In this document: positions 1-7,907 of the stretch, piece by piece
How positions within the stretch are numbered: position 1 is the stretch's first letter
Layout of the letters: every line of letters starts with the position of its first letter
From: SIG565 sp045594065
GTDB taxonomy: Bacteria > Bacillota > Clostridia > Oscillospirales > Acutalibacteraceae
Assembly: GCA_045594065.1 (NCBI GenBank)
Contig: JAZNXU010000017.1
Location: 26,884-90,883, forward strand
DNA length: 64,000 bases
Direction of reading: 5' to 3'
Position numbers and translations under genes: made by a program
Notes under the pieces: generated by a model
The model's database searches: none
What the model saw: only the letters and a program-made list of their open reading frames with translations
Told to the model about the DNA's origin: nothing

Positions 1-17
1 CTTAAATTCTTGTTCAT
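1..17 (-). CDS. 5' end of a gene running off the left edge, possibly tpiA
   Basis: On the minus strand an ATG at 17-15 follows a strong ribosome binding site (AAGGAG, 25-30) with good spacing and opens a frame reading M-N-K-N-L before the edge. It lies directly downstream of pgk on the same strand. Triosephosphate isomerase often follows pgk in Firmicutes, so tpiA is the best guess, but five codons cannot identify it. Confidence 0.45.
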
Positions 18-44
18 TTTAATTCTCCTTTTAAATTACATAAA

Positions 45-78
45 TGTAGGGGTCGATGCCAAGAGCCTCGCCCCTACA
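45..78. repeat. Palindromic intergenic element between pgk and the next gene
   Basis: TGTAGGGG (45-52) and CCCCTACA (71-78) form a perfect 8-bp inverted repeat around an 18-base centre, which itself holds CGA/TCG next to the arms. It fills the short gap between two minus-strand genes and lacks the T-run expected of a terminator. GTAGGGGCGA-type palindromes are, to my recollection, dispersed repeats in gut Clostridia; that is memory, not a search. Confidence 0.5.
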
Positions 79-92
79 AAATCTATAGTTAA

Positions 93-1397
93 TTATTTCT
101 CATTAAGTGCTGCAATACCGGGAAGTACCTTGCCCTCTAAGAACTCGAGAGAAGCACCGCCACCGGTAGAAATGTGTGTCATCTTATCAGCATAGCCAAG
201 CTTTTGAACAGCTGCTGCAGAGTCGCCTCCGCCGATAATGGAGATAGCGCCCGACTCAGCTACTGCACGAGCTACAGATTCTGTACCCGAAGCAAAGTTT
301 TTCCACTCAGATACACCCATCGGTCCGTTCCAAATAACAGTTCCTGCATCCTTAACAGCGTTGGCAAATAAAACCTCTGTCTTAGGTCCAATATCAAGAC
401 CCATCTTGTCTTCAGGAATAGAATCGGAATCAACAATAGATACATCGGTGTTCTCATCATACGCAGAACCTAAACGGTTATCGATGGGGAGTAAGAATTT
501 AACGCCCTTTTCATCTGCTTTCTTTATAAGCGAAGCGGCAAGTTCAATTTTATCCTCTTCGCAAAGAGAGATACCAACATTGTAGCCCTTAGCGCGGAAG
601 AATGTGTAAGCCATACCGCCGCCTATAATAAGTGTGTCAACCTTATCAATAAGGTTTTCAATTACGCCGATTTTATCAGATACCTTAGCACCGCCCAGAA
701 CCGCAACAAAGGGACGCTTAGGATTAGCAAGAGCGCCACCCATAACGCTGATTTCGGTTTCAATAAGGTAGCCGCAAACAGCAGGTAAATAATCGGCAAC
801 ACCTGTAGTAGAAGCGTGAGCGCGGTGAGCAGTACCGAAAGCATCGTTAACAAAGATTTCAGCTAACGACGCAAGCTCTTTTGCAAAAGAGGGGTCGTTC
901 TTGGTTTCTCTTGCATCGAAACGAACATTTTCAATTAAAACAGCCTTGCCGTTTGTAAGAGCAGCAACCTTTTTCTTAGCGCATTCGCCGATAATATCGC
1001 AAGCAAAATCAACAGTGCCGTCGCCGAGTAATTCATTAAGTCTGTCAGCAACGGGCTTTAAAGTGAATGCCTTAGCATCGTTTTCCTTAGCCTTTGCTAA
1101 ATATTCAGCGGTAGCAGCTGCACGCTCGTTTTCGGGTAAAGCTTCAACAGCCTTTTTCTCTTTCTTGGAAAGACCGAAGCCCTCTGTGAAAATGTTGTGG
1201 GGCTTGCCCATATGAGAGCAAAGAATAACCTGAGCGCCGTTATCAAGCAAATACTTAATTGTCGGTAATGCTCCGATAATTCTCTTGTCACTGGTGATTT
1301 TGCCGTCTTTCATCGGAACATTAAAGTCACAGCGAACAAGAACCTTTTTGCCAGATACTTCAATATCCTCAATAGTCTTTTTGTTAAGTGCGTTCAT
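93..1397 (-). CDS. pgk: Phosphoglycerate kinase
   Basis: Cytoplasmic glycolytic enzyme that transfers phosphate from 1,3-bisphosphoglycerate to ADP. The N-terminal substrate loop (RCDFNVPMKDGKI, residues about 22-34), the SHMGKP motif (about 61-66), the AVLGGAKVSDKI segment and the C-terminal nucleotide loop (GGGDSAAA, near 390) are all present. At 434 residues it is longer than the usual 390-400. The excess is one Lys/Ala/Glu-rich insertion at about 68-108 between SHMGKP and the FTLKPVADRL segment. The start has an AAAGGATG ribosome binding site and a good upstream promoter. Identity is secure. Confidence 0.97.
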   Translation of the reverse strand: MNALNKKTIEDIEVSGKKVLVRCDFNVPMKDGKITSDKRIIGALPTIKYLLDNGAQVILCSHMGKPHNIFTEGFGLSKKEKKAVEALPENERAAATAEYLAKAKENDAKAFTLKPVADRLNELLGDGTVDFACDIIGECAKKKVAALTNGKAVLIENVRFDARETKNDPSFAKELASLAEIFVNDAFGTAHRAHASTTGVADYLPAVCGYLIETEISVMGGALANPKRPFVAVLGGAKVSDKIGVIENLIDKVDTLIIGGGMAYTFFRAKGYNVGISLCEEDKIELAASLIKKADEKGVKFLLPIDNRLGSAYDENTDVSIVDSDSIPEDKMGLDIGPKTEVLFANAVKDAGTVIWNGPMGVSEWKNFASGTESVARAVAESGAISIIGGGDSAAAVQKLGYADKMTHISTGGGASLEFLEGKVLPGIAALNEK

Positions 1398-1441
1398 TTA
1401 AAGTACATCCTTTCGAGTGTATTTATATTTGATATAGTATT

Positions 1442-1469
1442 ATTGTACCACAAATTGTAAAAATTTCAA
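1442..1469 (-). promoter_or_regulatory. Sigma-A-type promoter for pgk
   Basis: Read on the minus strand: TTGAAA, a 16-base spacer, then TACAAT, about 45 bases before the pgk start codon. No operator-like repeat is obvious next to it. Confidence 0.55.
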
Positions 1470-1498
1470 TATTTTTATTTGATAATCTTTTAACGAGC

Positions 1499-1993
1499 CT
1501 ACCATTTATAGTTGTGCAATTCTCCTAAATTCTGTAAAGCGGGATAATCCCATTGACGCAGCACCTCATAAACACCGATTGCTACCGAGTTCGAAAGGTT
1601 AAGGCTTCGCGCGTCGTCAATCATAGGAATGCGCACACATCTCTCGCGGTTGCCAAGCAATAATTCTTCGGGCAGCCCCTTAGTTTCCTTGCCGAAAAAC
1701 AGGTAGCAGTTATCGGGGTAGGTAATATCGCTGTGCGTGTTTAGCGCCTTGGTGGTAAAAAAGAAGAATTCGCCTTTGTTTTTCTGGAAAAACTCGTCTA
1801 TATTTTCATAATAGGTAATGTCAAGTAGGTGCCAATAGTCAAGTCCAGCCCTCTTTAATTTTTTATCGTCAATCTTAAAGCCCATAGGACCTACAAGATG
1901 AAGTCGTGCCCCCGTAGCGGCACAGGTACGCGCAACATTGCCCGTATTTTGCGGAATTTCGGGCTCGACCATTACAATATTTACAGTTGCCAT
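1499..1993 (-). CDS. trmL: tRNA (cytidine/uridine-34 2'-O)-methyltransferase TrmL
   Basis: SPOUT-class enzyme that 2'-O-methylates the wobble base of tRNA-Leu species using S-adenosylmethionine. The 164-residue length is typical. Family motifs are visible: NTGNVARTCAATGA near the N terminus, the SAM-knot loop FFGKETKGLP in the middle, and IPMIDDARSLNLSNSVAIGVYE at the C terminus (trefoil knot). The start follows a GGGGAGTG ribosome binding site. It is a single gene transcribed divergently from the membrane-protein gene at 2086. Confidence 0.93.
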   Translation of the reverse strand: MATVNIVMVEPEIPQNTGNVARTCAATGARLHLVGPMGFKIDDKKLKRAGLDYWHLLDITYYENIDEFFQKNKGEFFFFTTKALNTHSDITYPDNCYLFFGKETKGLPEELLLGNRERCVRIPMIDDARSLNLSNSVAIGVYEVLRQWDYPALQNLGELHNYKW

Positions 1994-2015
1994 TTTAATT
2001 CACTCCCCAAAAATA

Positions 2016-2044
2016 ATTATGCTTTATAAATTTTGCCTTGTCAA
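2016..2044 (-). promoter_or_regulatory. Promoter for trmL
   Basis: Minus-strand TTGACA (2044-2039), 17-base spacer, CATAAT (2021-2016). The -35 box overlaps the -35 box of the divergent promoter for the gene at 2086. Confidence 0.6.
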
Positions 2045-2066
2045 GAGTAACATTTAAATGTATAAT
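2038..2066 (+). promoter_or_regulatory. Promoter for the membrane protein at 2086
   Basis: TTGTCA (2038-2043), 17-base spacer, perfect TATAAT (2061-2066). The -35 hexamer shares most of its bases with the trmL -35 box on the other strand. Confidence 0.6.
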
Positions 2067-2085
2067 GTTTAAGAGGTGTAATTTA

Positions 2086-2688
2086 ATGAAGAAAAACGAA
2101 TTTTTGGAATATGTGCATCTATACCACAGAAAAAATTTTATTACATATCATAAAACAAGTGAAAAGCTGTATAAATGGCTCAAAGCAATATACATATTAG
2201 CTTTTATTTATCAGTTTTTTATAAACCTTGTTTTAATATGGAATATGGTGGTAGTGCCAAGTCACAGACCGTTGGAATCGAATATTCTTACCAACACTAT
2301 TATAGCCACAGCGCTGTTGGCAGTGGCATTTGTAATTATGTTTTTTAAGTTGGGAATTTTTTCTTTCGCTCTTAATGTTATATCGGTAATTTTTGAAATG
2401 ACACTTATGGTACCGGGACTTATTTTGACTTCAGGTGCGGTAGATGTAAGCGGTGCGTTTTATTGGCAGTACGCCATTCCTATGACGATTATTCTAATAC
2501 TGAGCTTATGGATGGGCATTATTGCCACCCGCGAGTGGTACATTGTAAGGCGCGATGCCAAACTGCTTGATAATGCGCTTTACGAAGAGTTTGGTGAAGA
2601 GTACAGTTCGCTGACACCCAAGCAGATAAAGCATTTTGTTAATACTTATGACCCATATACCCAAAAGGAAACCGGAATCCCCGTTTAA
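2086..2688 (+). CDS. Multi-pass membrane protein of unknown function
   Basis: The product is 200 residues when started at the ATG at 2086, which has an AGAGGTG ribosome binding site; an upstream in-frame start at 2038 would overlap the promoter. Four or five hydrophobic segments are visible: about 29-49, 65-85, 88-115 and 130-155. A charged C-terminal tail follows (RRDAKLLDNALYEEFGEEY). I do not recognise a family. The stop codon lies in the loop of the terminator hairpin. It stands alone between trmL and an unrelated acyltransferase-like gene. Confidence 0.75.
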   Translation: MKKNEFLEYVHLYHRKNFITYHKTSEKLYKWLKAIYILAFIYQFFINLVLIWNMVVVPSHRPLESNILTNTIIATALLAVAFVIMFFKLGIFSFALNVISVIFEMTLMVPGLILTSGAVDVSGAFYWQYAIPMTIILILSLWMGIIATREWYIVRRDAKLLDNALYEEFGEEYSSLTPKQIKHFVNTYDPYTQKETGIPV

Positions 2689-2701
2689 CGGGGATTTTTT
2701 T
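2676..2701 (+). terminator. Intrinsic terminator
   Basis: Stem AATCCCCG/CGGGGATT around TTTAA, followed by a run of seven T. The loop contains the UAA stop of the upstream gene, so a terminating ribosome would sit on the hairpin. Confidence 0.85.
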
Positions 2702-2764
2702 ATTGCAAATAGTGTCGAAATATAGTAAAATATATATAGATTTGAATATTGAGGAGATGAATTT

Positions 2765-3637
2765 ATGGCACTGAGAGCAGACGGCAAAAGAGTTAAAAAC
2801 GCCGACCCTATGTATACTGTAGCACCGTTTATTATGGATAAGCGTTATGATTCAATGAATATGGTTGAGCAGGATATTCCTGTAGAGCCGATACAGAAGT
2901 ATATTAATGATAAGCGTAAAGAGGGTAAGAATATAAGCCATATGGCGGTAATACTTGCGGCGTATATCCGCACAATGGGCGAATTTCCATCTTTAAACCG
3001 CTTTATTGTTAATAAACGAATTTATGCGAGAAATGAAATAGCCGTTGGAATGGTAGTGCTGCAGGGTGGCAAAATGGATAACGGCACAATGTCGAAGATG
3101 TATTTCGATTATGAAAATACCATCGACGATGTTAATAACATAATAAACGATTATGTAAATGAAAACCGCGTGAATGCAGAGAATAACGGTACAGAAAAGC
3201 TTATTAGGTTTTTGCTGAGTGTTCCGGGTGTTCTGCCTGTGGGTGTGGCGCTTTTTAAGTTTCTTGACCGCCACGGACTTTTGCCAAAGGCTATAATTGA
3301 TGCGAGCCCTTTCCATACAAGTCTTGTAATTTCTAACCTTGCATCTATTCGCACCAATCATATTTTCCACCATGTATACGAATTCGGTACAACAGGAATT
3401 TTAATTACAATGGGTAACTCACGCGAGGTGCCAAAGCGTAAGGGTGGCGAAATTATTCACGAAAAATGCATTCCCTTAGGCGTTGTTATGGACGAGCGCA
3501 TTTGCTCGGGCAGTTATTTCGCGCTTGCATTCAGAAGAATGAAGAAATACCTTGCTAATCCCGCATTACTCGAAAGCCCGCCCGAGGTGCTTAACATTGA
3601 AGTTCCGCAAAAACGGAAAAGCAAATATGCAAAATAA
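2765..3637 (+). CDS. 2-oxoacid dehydrogenase acyltransferase/CAT-fold protein, catalytic motif altered
   Basis: 290 residues resembling a stand-alone catalytic domain of the E2/chloramphenicol-acetyltransferase fold. Visible segments are MALRADGKRVKNADPMYTV at the N terminus, the AAYIRTMGEFPSLNRFIVN core, and FHTSLVISNLASI. E2 and CAT enzymes normally carry HxxxDG at the active site; here the equivalent stretch (about 240-250) reads VMDERICSGSYFA, without the histidine or the aspartate. No lipoyl domain or dehydrogenase partner is nearby. An acyl-transfer role is therefore doubtful; a binding or structural role is possible. The start has a GAGGAG ribosome binding site. Confidence 0.75.
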   Translation: MALRADGKRVKNADPMYTVAPFIMDKRYDSMNMVEQDIPVEPIQKYINDKRKEGKNISHMAVILAAYIRTMGEFPSLNRFIVNKRIYARNEIAVGMVVLQGGKMDNGTMSKMYFDYENTIDDVNNIINDYVNENRVNAENNGTEKLIRFLLSVPGVLPVGVALFKFLDRHGLLPKAIIDASPFHTSLVISNLASIRTNHIFHHVYEFGTTGILITMGNSREVPKRKGGEIIHEKCIPLGVVMDERICSGSYFALAFRRMKKYLANPALLESPPEVLNIEVPQKRKSKYAK

Positions 3638-3720
3638 TAAGGTAAAATTTGTAAACGCACTTGATTTTTAAGCAATATTGGTATAAACTAATTGTAGTAA
3701 ATTTATTGGAGGCAAAAAAT

Positions 3721-4584
3721 ATGTTAGTTTCTGCAAAAGAAATGTTAAACAAGGCAAAAGCAGGCAAATATGCTGTAGGTCAGTTTAACATTAACAACCT
3801 TGAATGGACAAAGGCTATTCTTCTTACCGCTCAGGAGTTAAACTCACCCGTAATTCTCGGCGTTTCCGAGGGTGCTGGCAAATATATGTGCGGCTACAAG
3901 ACCGTTGTAGGTATGGTTAACGGTATGCTTGAAGAATTAAACATCACCGTTCCCGTAGCATTACATCTTGACCACGGCTCATACGAAGGCGCTAAGAAGT
4001 GCATTGAGGCAGGCTTCTCATCTGTAATGTTCGACGGTTCTCATTATCCGATTGAAGAGAATATTGAAAAGACTAAAGAGCTCGTAGCTATCTGTGATGA
4101 GTTAGGTCTTTCGCTCGAGGCTGAGGTTGGTTCCATCGGCGGCGAGGAAGACGGTGTTGTAGGTGCAGGCGAGGTTGCTGACCCGAAAGAGTGCAAAATG
4201 ATTGCAGACCTCGGCGTTACAATGCTTGCTGCAGGCATCGGTAACATCCACGGTAAATATCCCGAAAATTGGGCAGGACTGAGCTTCGATACCCTCGATG
4301 ATATCCAGAAGCTCACAGGTACAATGCCGCTCGTTCTTCACGGAGGTACAGGTATCCCCGCTGAAATGATACAGAAAGCAATTTCATTAGGTGTTTCTAA
4401 AATCAATGTTAACACCGAGTGCCAGCTAGCTTTCCAAGAGGCTACAAGAAAGTATGTTGAAGAGGGTAAGGATTTAGTTGGCAAGGGCTTCGACCCGAGA
4501 AAGCTGTTAGCCCCCGGTTTTGAGGCTATTAAAGCTACCGTTAAGGAGAAAATGGAACTCTTCGGCTCGGTTAATAAAGCTTAA
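3721..4584 (+). CDS. fba: Class II fructose-bisphosphate aldolase
   Basis: Zinc enzyme of glycolysis and gluconeogenesis that cleaves fructose 1,6-bisphosphate. The product is 287 residues from the ATG at 3721, which follows TTGGAGG; a frame extension to 3661 has no ribosome binding site. Seen in order: VALHLDHGS (about 80-88, zinc ligand and catalytic Asp), EAEVGSIGGEEDGV, AAGIGNIHGKYP (zinc His), LVLHGGTG (about 204-211, zinc His and phosphate loop), and SKINVNTECQ. This FbaA-like enzyme is the likely housekeeping aldolase; a second, more divergent homologue lies at 7025. Confidence 0.95.
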   Translation: MLVSAKEMLNKAKAGKYAVGQFNINNLEWTKAILLTAQELNSPVILGVSEGAGKYMCGYKTVVGMVNGMLEELNITVPVALHLDHGSYEGAKKCIEAGFSSVMFDGSHYPIEENIEKTKELVAICDELGLSLEAEVGSIGGEEDGVVGAGEVADPKECKMIADLGVTMLAAGIGNIHGKYPENWAGLSFDTLDDIQKLTGTMPLVLHGGTGIPAEMIQKAISLGVSKINVNTECQLAFQEATRKYVEEGKDLVGKGFDPRKLLAPGFEAIKATVKEKMELFGSVNKA

Positions 4585-4594
4585 TAATAAAATG

Positions 4595-4621
4595 AAAGCC
4601 GCTCTGCAGAGCGGCTTTTTT
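4595..4621 (+). terminator. Intrinsic terminator after fba
   Basis: A perfect palindrome with AAAGCCGCTCTG and CAGAGCGGCTTT arms (4595-4618), followed by T residues. It also lies at the 3' end of the convergent AraC gene and may act in both directions. Confidence 0.85.
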
Positions 4622-5456
4622 ATATGTAATTATTCTTTCGGTATTTAAGTGGTGGAATACCTGTTTGTTGTTTAAAAAATTTAGTAAAATAATTATAGTC
4701 TTTAATTCCTACCATAGCGCCTATTTGGGTTACAGGTAGGTCGGTTGTTATTAATAGCCTTTTGGCTTCACTTACTCTGAGTGAGGAAATATAGTTACCG
4801 ATAGGCATTCTAAACCACTTATAAGAAATATCATAGAGTCGGTTTTTAGAAATTCCAAAGGCGGTGCAGATATCTTTTACCGAAATGTTTTCCTTTATGT
4901 GTGCTTTTATATAGTCGTCAATTTGTGAAGAAATGGTATCGTAGCCGAGTTCAATATATTCAGAAAGCCATAAATATCTTGTTGCCATTTTTAAAATGTT
5001 GGCCGCGGAATCGATGTTCTTTTTGTCATAGCGTTGAAGATTATTATATGCCGTAATTAGTGCGCTGTAATTTAAATTAAGCTCCCGACTTAGTTTTTTC
5101 AAAGCAGCATCGGTAGCTTTTTTACTGTTTTCAGCAACCTGACCGAACATCATATATCCTAAAACTGTGTCTTTGAATTTTATGGGTACTGCTGTATCTA
5201 AAAGTCCTGCGTGGCAGTAGTGTGTTACAGCCTTTTCGGTTTTGGCACATTCAAGACATACCGCCTTATCGCTTAAATAGCAGCGTCGTTTTCCCTCGGG
5301 TGATGATTTTATCATTCGGCAAAAGTTTTGCATTTCTTTTGGGTGAATGCATAGCTGGTTATACTGGGCATCAAAAATAACGGTTGTAATACCTGTCAGA
5401 TAATAAAAGTCGTATAAAAGTTGGTCAAGCTTTTTAATATTAAAGTTAATAAGCAT
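4620..5456 (-). CDS. AraC-family regulator with PocR sensory domain
   Basis: Transcription factor of 278 residues. The N-terminal part (about 10-140) matches the PocR sensory domain: FYYLTGITTVIFDAQYNQL, then a cysteine-rich stretch (NFCRMIKSSPEGKRRC, CLECAKTEKAVTHYCHAGL) and the AVPIKF...GYMMFGQV segment. The C-terminal 100 residues are an AraC double helix-turn-helix (ISVKDICTAFGISKNRLYDI, LPVTQIGAMVGIKDYNYFTKFF). PocR domains sense small molecules such as diols in known cases. I start it at the ATG at 5456; the longer frame needs a TTG at 5516 without a ribosome binding site. It diverges from the sugar operon at 5615 and is probably its regulator. Confidence 0.88.
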   Translation of the reverse strand: MLINFNIKKLDQLLYDFYYLTGITTVIFDAQYNQLCIHPKEMQNFCRMIKSSPEGKRRCYLSDKAVCLECAKTEKAVTHYCHAGLLDTAVPIKFKDTVLGYMMFGQVAENSKKATDAALKKLSRELNLNYSALITAYNNLQRYDKKNIDSAANILKMATRYLWLSEYIELGYDTISSQIDDYIKAHIKENISVKDICTAFGISKNRLYDISYKWFRMPIGNYISSLRVSEAKRLLITTDLPVTQIGAMVGIKDYNYFTKFFKQQTGIPPLKYRKNNYI

Positions 5457-5473
5457 AAAATTCACCCAACTGT

Positions 5474-5502
5474 ATTGTATCAAAAAGCAAGAGTAAATGC
5501 AA
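5474..5502 (-). promoter_or_regulatory. Promoter for the AraC regulator
   Basis: Minus-strand TTGCAT, 17-base spacer, TACAAT. It sits about 20 bases before the chosen ATG at 5456. Confidence 0.5.
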
Positions 5503-5503
5503 T

Positions 5504-5532
5504 AAAATCTTCTCAAATTTCGGGAAGATTTT
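5504..5532. promoter_or_regulatory. Inverted repeat in the divergent regulator/operon gap, possible operator
   Basis: AAAATCTTC (5504-5512) and GAAGATTTT (5524-5532) are perfect 9-bp arms around 11 bases. It lies just upstream of the regulator promoter and about 25 bases before a TATAAA -10-like box (5557-5562) of the operon, which has no good -35 box. That is the arrangement expected for an activator-dependent promoter. Confidence 0.4.
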
Positions 5533-5614
5533 TCTATTTTTAAGGAATGTATTTACTATAAATTAGTCTATGAAAATATTATTATAAAATTAACTTACAA
5601 AGGGAGGTTATAAA

Positions 5615-7009
5615 ATGAAAAAAACAACATTTGCATTGTATTTCGGCAACAGAGGATTTTTTCCGGGCGAGCTTGTAGCAGATGCGAGAAAGGCTATGAT
5701 AGAGGCCTGTGAGAGAAATGGCTACGGCTACATAATTATGGACGAAAATCTGACCCGCTACGGCGCGGTTGAAACCATAACTGAGGGCAGATGTTTTGCA
5801 GAATTCCTCGAAGAGCACAAGGGCGAGTATGACGGTATAATTTTGTCGTTACCTAATTTTGGTGATGAAAACGGCGCATCGGTAGCCTTTAAGGATATAG
5901 ATGTTCCACTGCTCGTTCAGGCTTTTCCAGATGAAATGGACAAAATGGATTTCGCGCACCGCAGAGATGCCATGTGCGGAAAACTTGCAATGTGTAACCT
6001 GCTTAGACAAATGAAGATTAAATATACTCTCACAACCGATTTCTGTGTTCATCCGTTATCGGAATCATTCACTGAGGATTTGAAGCAGTTTGCGGGTGTT
6101 TGTCGTGTAGTAAAGGGTATGAAGCGCTTTAATATCGGCGCAATAGGCGCGCGTACAACCGCCTTTAAAACCGTTAGATTTGATGAGATTGCTTTCCAGA
6201 ATAAGCGCGTAAATATTGAAACCATCGATATGTCGCGAATTTTTGCCGAGATGGAGAATGTTGAGGCAGATTTGTTAGAGGCTAAAAAGCAAAAGTACGC
6301 CTCTCTTTCAAATTTTGGTACATATCCACCCGAAAAGCTTGAAAACATAGCAAAGCTTGGCGTTGTTATTGATAAAATGATAGAGGAATACGACCTTCAG
6401 GCTGTTGCTGTTCGCTGCTGGGATGAACTTCAAAAGAAATACGGTATTGCACCCTGCCTTATTTTAGGTGAATTAAATGAGCGCGGAATTGCCGCCGCGT
6501 GTGAGCTCGATGTTACCAATGCTGTTATGATGCGCGCTATCGGTCTTGCTGCAAACTGGCCTGTTATGTTGCTTGATGTTAATAATAACTATATGGATGC
6601 TAAGGATAAGATTATTTTCTTCCATTGCGGTCCTGCACCCGAGTCTATGATGCAGGGCAAGGGCACTATAGAAGAGCACTTAATGTTCAGAAAGTCTTAC
6701 GGCGAAGGTAGCGGCGTAGGCATTAACAAGGGTAAGTTTATTACGGGGGAAGTAACCGTTGGAAGTTTTAAAACTGAAAATGGCGAGCTTTGCTCATTTG
6801 TAACCGAGGGTGAACTTACCGATGATAAGCTGCCCGATGTATTCTTCGGCTGCGGCACCGTGTTTAAAAAGGACGGCGCAGATGAAATGTTAAAGTATAT
6901 GGCAACCGAGGGCTACAGACATCATGTTGCAATAACAAAGGGTAATTTTGCACCTGCTGTTGTAGAGGCATTCACCAAATATCTTGGATATAATATTGAC
7001 TTAATTTAA
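5615..7009 (+). CDS. L-fucose/arabinose isomerase-fold sugar isomerase
   Basis: 464 residues with the COG2407-type architecture: an alpha/beta N-terminal region (DGIILSLPNFGDENGA), a middle domain (GAIGARTTAFKTVRF) and a C-terminal metal-binding barrel. The three expected Mn ligands are present: Glu in AAACELD (about 297), Asp in LLDVNNN (about 320) and His in FFHCGP (about 336). Members interconvert aldoses and ketoses. Adjacent aldolase and PfkB kinase genes imply aldose to ketose as the first step of a catabolic route. The substrate cannot be read from sequence; fucose itself is unlikely because the aldolase is not a FucA type. The start follows GGGAGG. Confidence 0.82.
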   Translation: MKKTTFALYFGNRGFFPGELVADARKAMIEACERNGYGYIIMDENLTRYGAVETITEGRCFAEFLEEHKGEYDGIILSLPNFGDENGASVAFKDIDVPLLVQAFPDEMDKMDFAHRRDAMCGKLAMCNLLRQMKIKYTLTTDFCVHPLSESFTEDLKQFAGVCRVVKGMKRFNIGAIGARTTAFKTVRFDEIAFQNKRVNIETIDMSRIFAEMENVEADLLEAKKQKYASLSNFGTYPPEKLENIAKLGVVIDKMIEEYDLQAVAVRCWDELQKKYGIAPCLILGELNERGIAAACELDVTNAVMMRAIGLAANWPVMLLDVNNNYMDAKDKIIFFHCGPAPESMMQGKGTIEEHLMFRKSYGEGSGVGINKGKFITGEVTVGSFKTENGELCSFVTEGELTDDKLPDVFFGCGTVFKKDGADEMLKYMATEGYRHHVAITKGNFAPAVVEAFTKYLGYNIDLI

Positions 7010-7024
7010 ACGGAGGAATAAAGG

Positions 7025-7906
7025 ATGTTAGTATCGTTAAAAGAACTTATGCAAGATGCCTGCGAAAAGGGCTATGCTGTAGGCGCATTCAATGCAACAA
7101 GTCTTGAGTCGCTCATTGCTATTATTGAGGCTGCTGAGGAAACAGGACACGGTGTTATTTTAAATCACGCAGAGGTTCACTCCTCCATTATTCCGATTGA
7201 AGAAATAGGACCGATTATGGTTGAAAAGGCTAAAAAGGCAAAAGTGCCGATTTGCTGCCACCTCGACCATGGAACGAGCCTTGAATCATGTATGAAGGCT
7301 ATTCAGTTAGGCTTTACTTCGGTTATGCTCGACGCTTCGGGCGAAGATTATGAAGCAAATGTAAGAGATACAGCATTAATCTGCCGTTTAGCCCACAGCG
7401 TTGGCGTAACGGTTGAGGCAGAACTTGGCCATATTTTCTCATCGGATATTGGTGTGGGCGAGGGCGCAGTTCAGGAAACGCTTGATTCATATGAAAGCGC
7501 TGAGGATGTTTACACCGACCCCGATACCGCAAAGGATTTTGTTGAGAGAACAGGTGTTGACGCTCTTGCTATTGCTTTCGGTACCGCCCACGGCGTATAT
7601 CAGGTCAAACCCAAGCTTGATTTAGACAGAATCACAAAGATTAAGGAAAAAATCGATGTTCCTTTTGTTATGCACGGCGGCTCAGGCCTTTCTAAGGAAG
7701 AATTCCAGACCGCAATTAGAAACGGTGTTCGCAAAATTAACTATTATACCTATATGGCTTTAGCCGGCGGCAAGGCCGTTAAAGAGGCTATGGATAAGGT
7801 AAAGAAGGGAGATAATGTTTTCTATCACGACATCCCACTTATCGGCATTAAGGCTATGAAAGAGGATATTATCAATGCGATCCGTATTTTCAGCTTAGAG
7901 GTGTAA
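7025..7906 (+). CDS. Class II ketose-bisphosphate aldolase
   Basis: 293 residues of the FbaA/GatY/KbaY superfamily. Conserved segments are VPICCHLDHGTS (about 76-87, catalytic Asp and zinc His), VEAELGHIF, AIAFGTAHGVYQVKP (zinc His) and FVMHGGSGLSKEEF (zinc His, phosphate loop). In place of the NVNTE segment of housekeeping FBA it has KINYYTYMA. It follows the isomerase by 15 bases with its own GGAGG site and precedes the kinase by one base, so it is translated as part of the same operon. Predicted role: cleavage of a phosphorylated ketose to triose units; exact substrate unknown. Confidence 0.87.
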   Translation: MLVSLKELMQDACEKGYAVGAFNATSLESLIAIIEAAEETGHGVILNHAEVHSSIIPIEEIGPIMVEKAKKAKVPICCHLDHGTSLESCMKAIQLGFTSVMLDASGEDYEANVRDTALICRLAHSVGVTVEAELGHIFSSDIGVGEGAVQETLDSYESAEDVYTDPDTAKDFVERTGVDALAIAFGTAHGVYQVKPKLDLDRITKIKEKIDVPFVMHGGSGLSKEEFQTAIRNGVRKINYYTYMALAGGKAVKEAMDKVKKGDNVFYHDIPLIGIKAMKEDIINAIRIFSLEV

Positions 7907-7907
7907 T

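Noticed and set aside
10..371. Plus-strand frames over the pgk 3' end
   Set aside because: Shadows of pgk on the opposite strand; no ribosome binding site.
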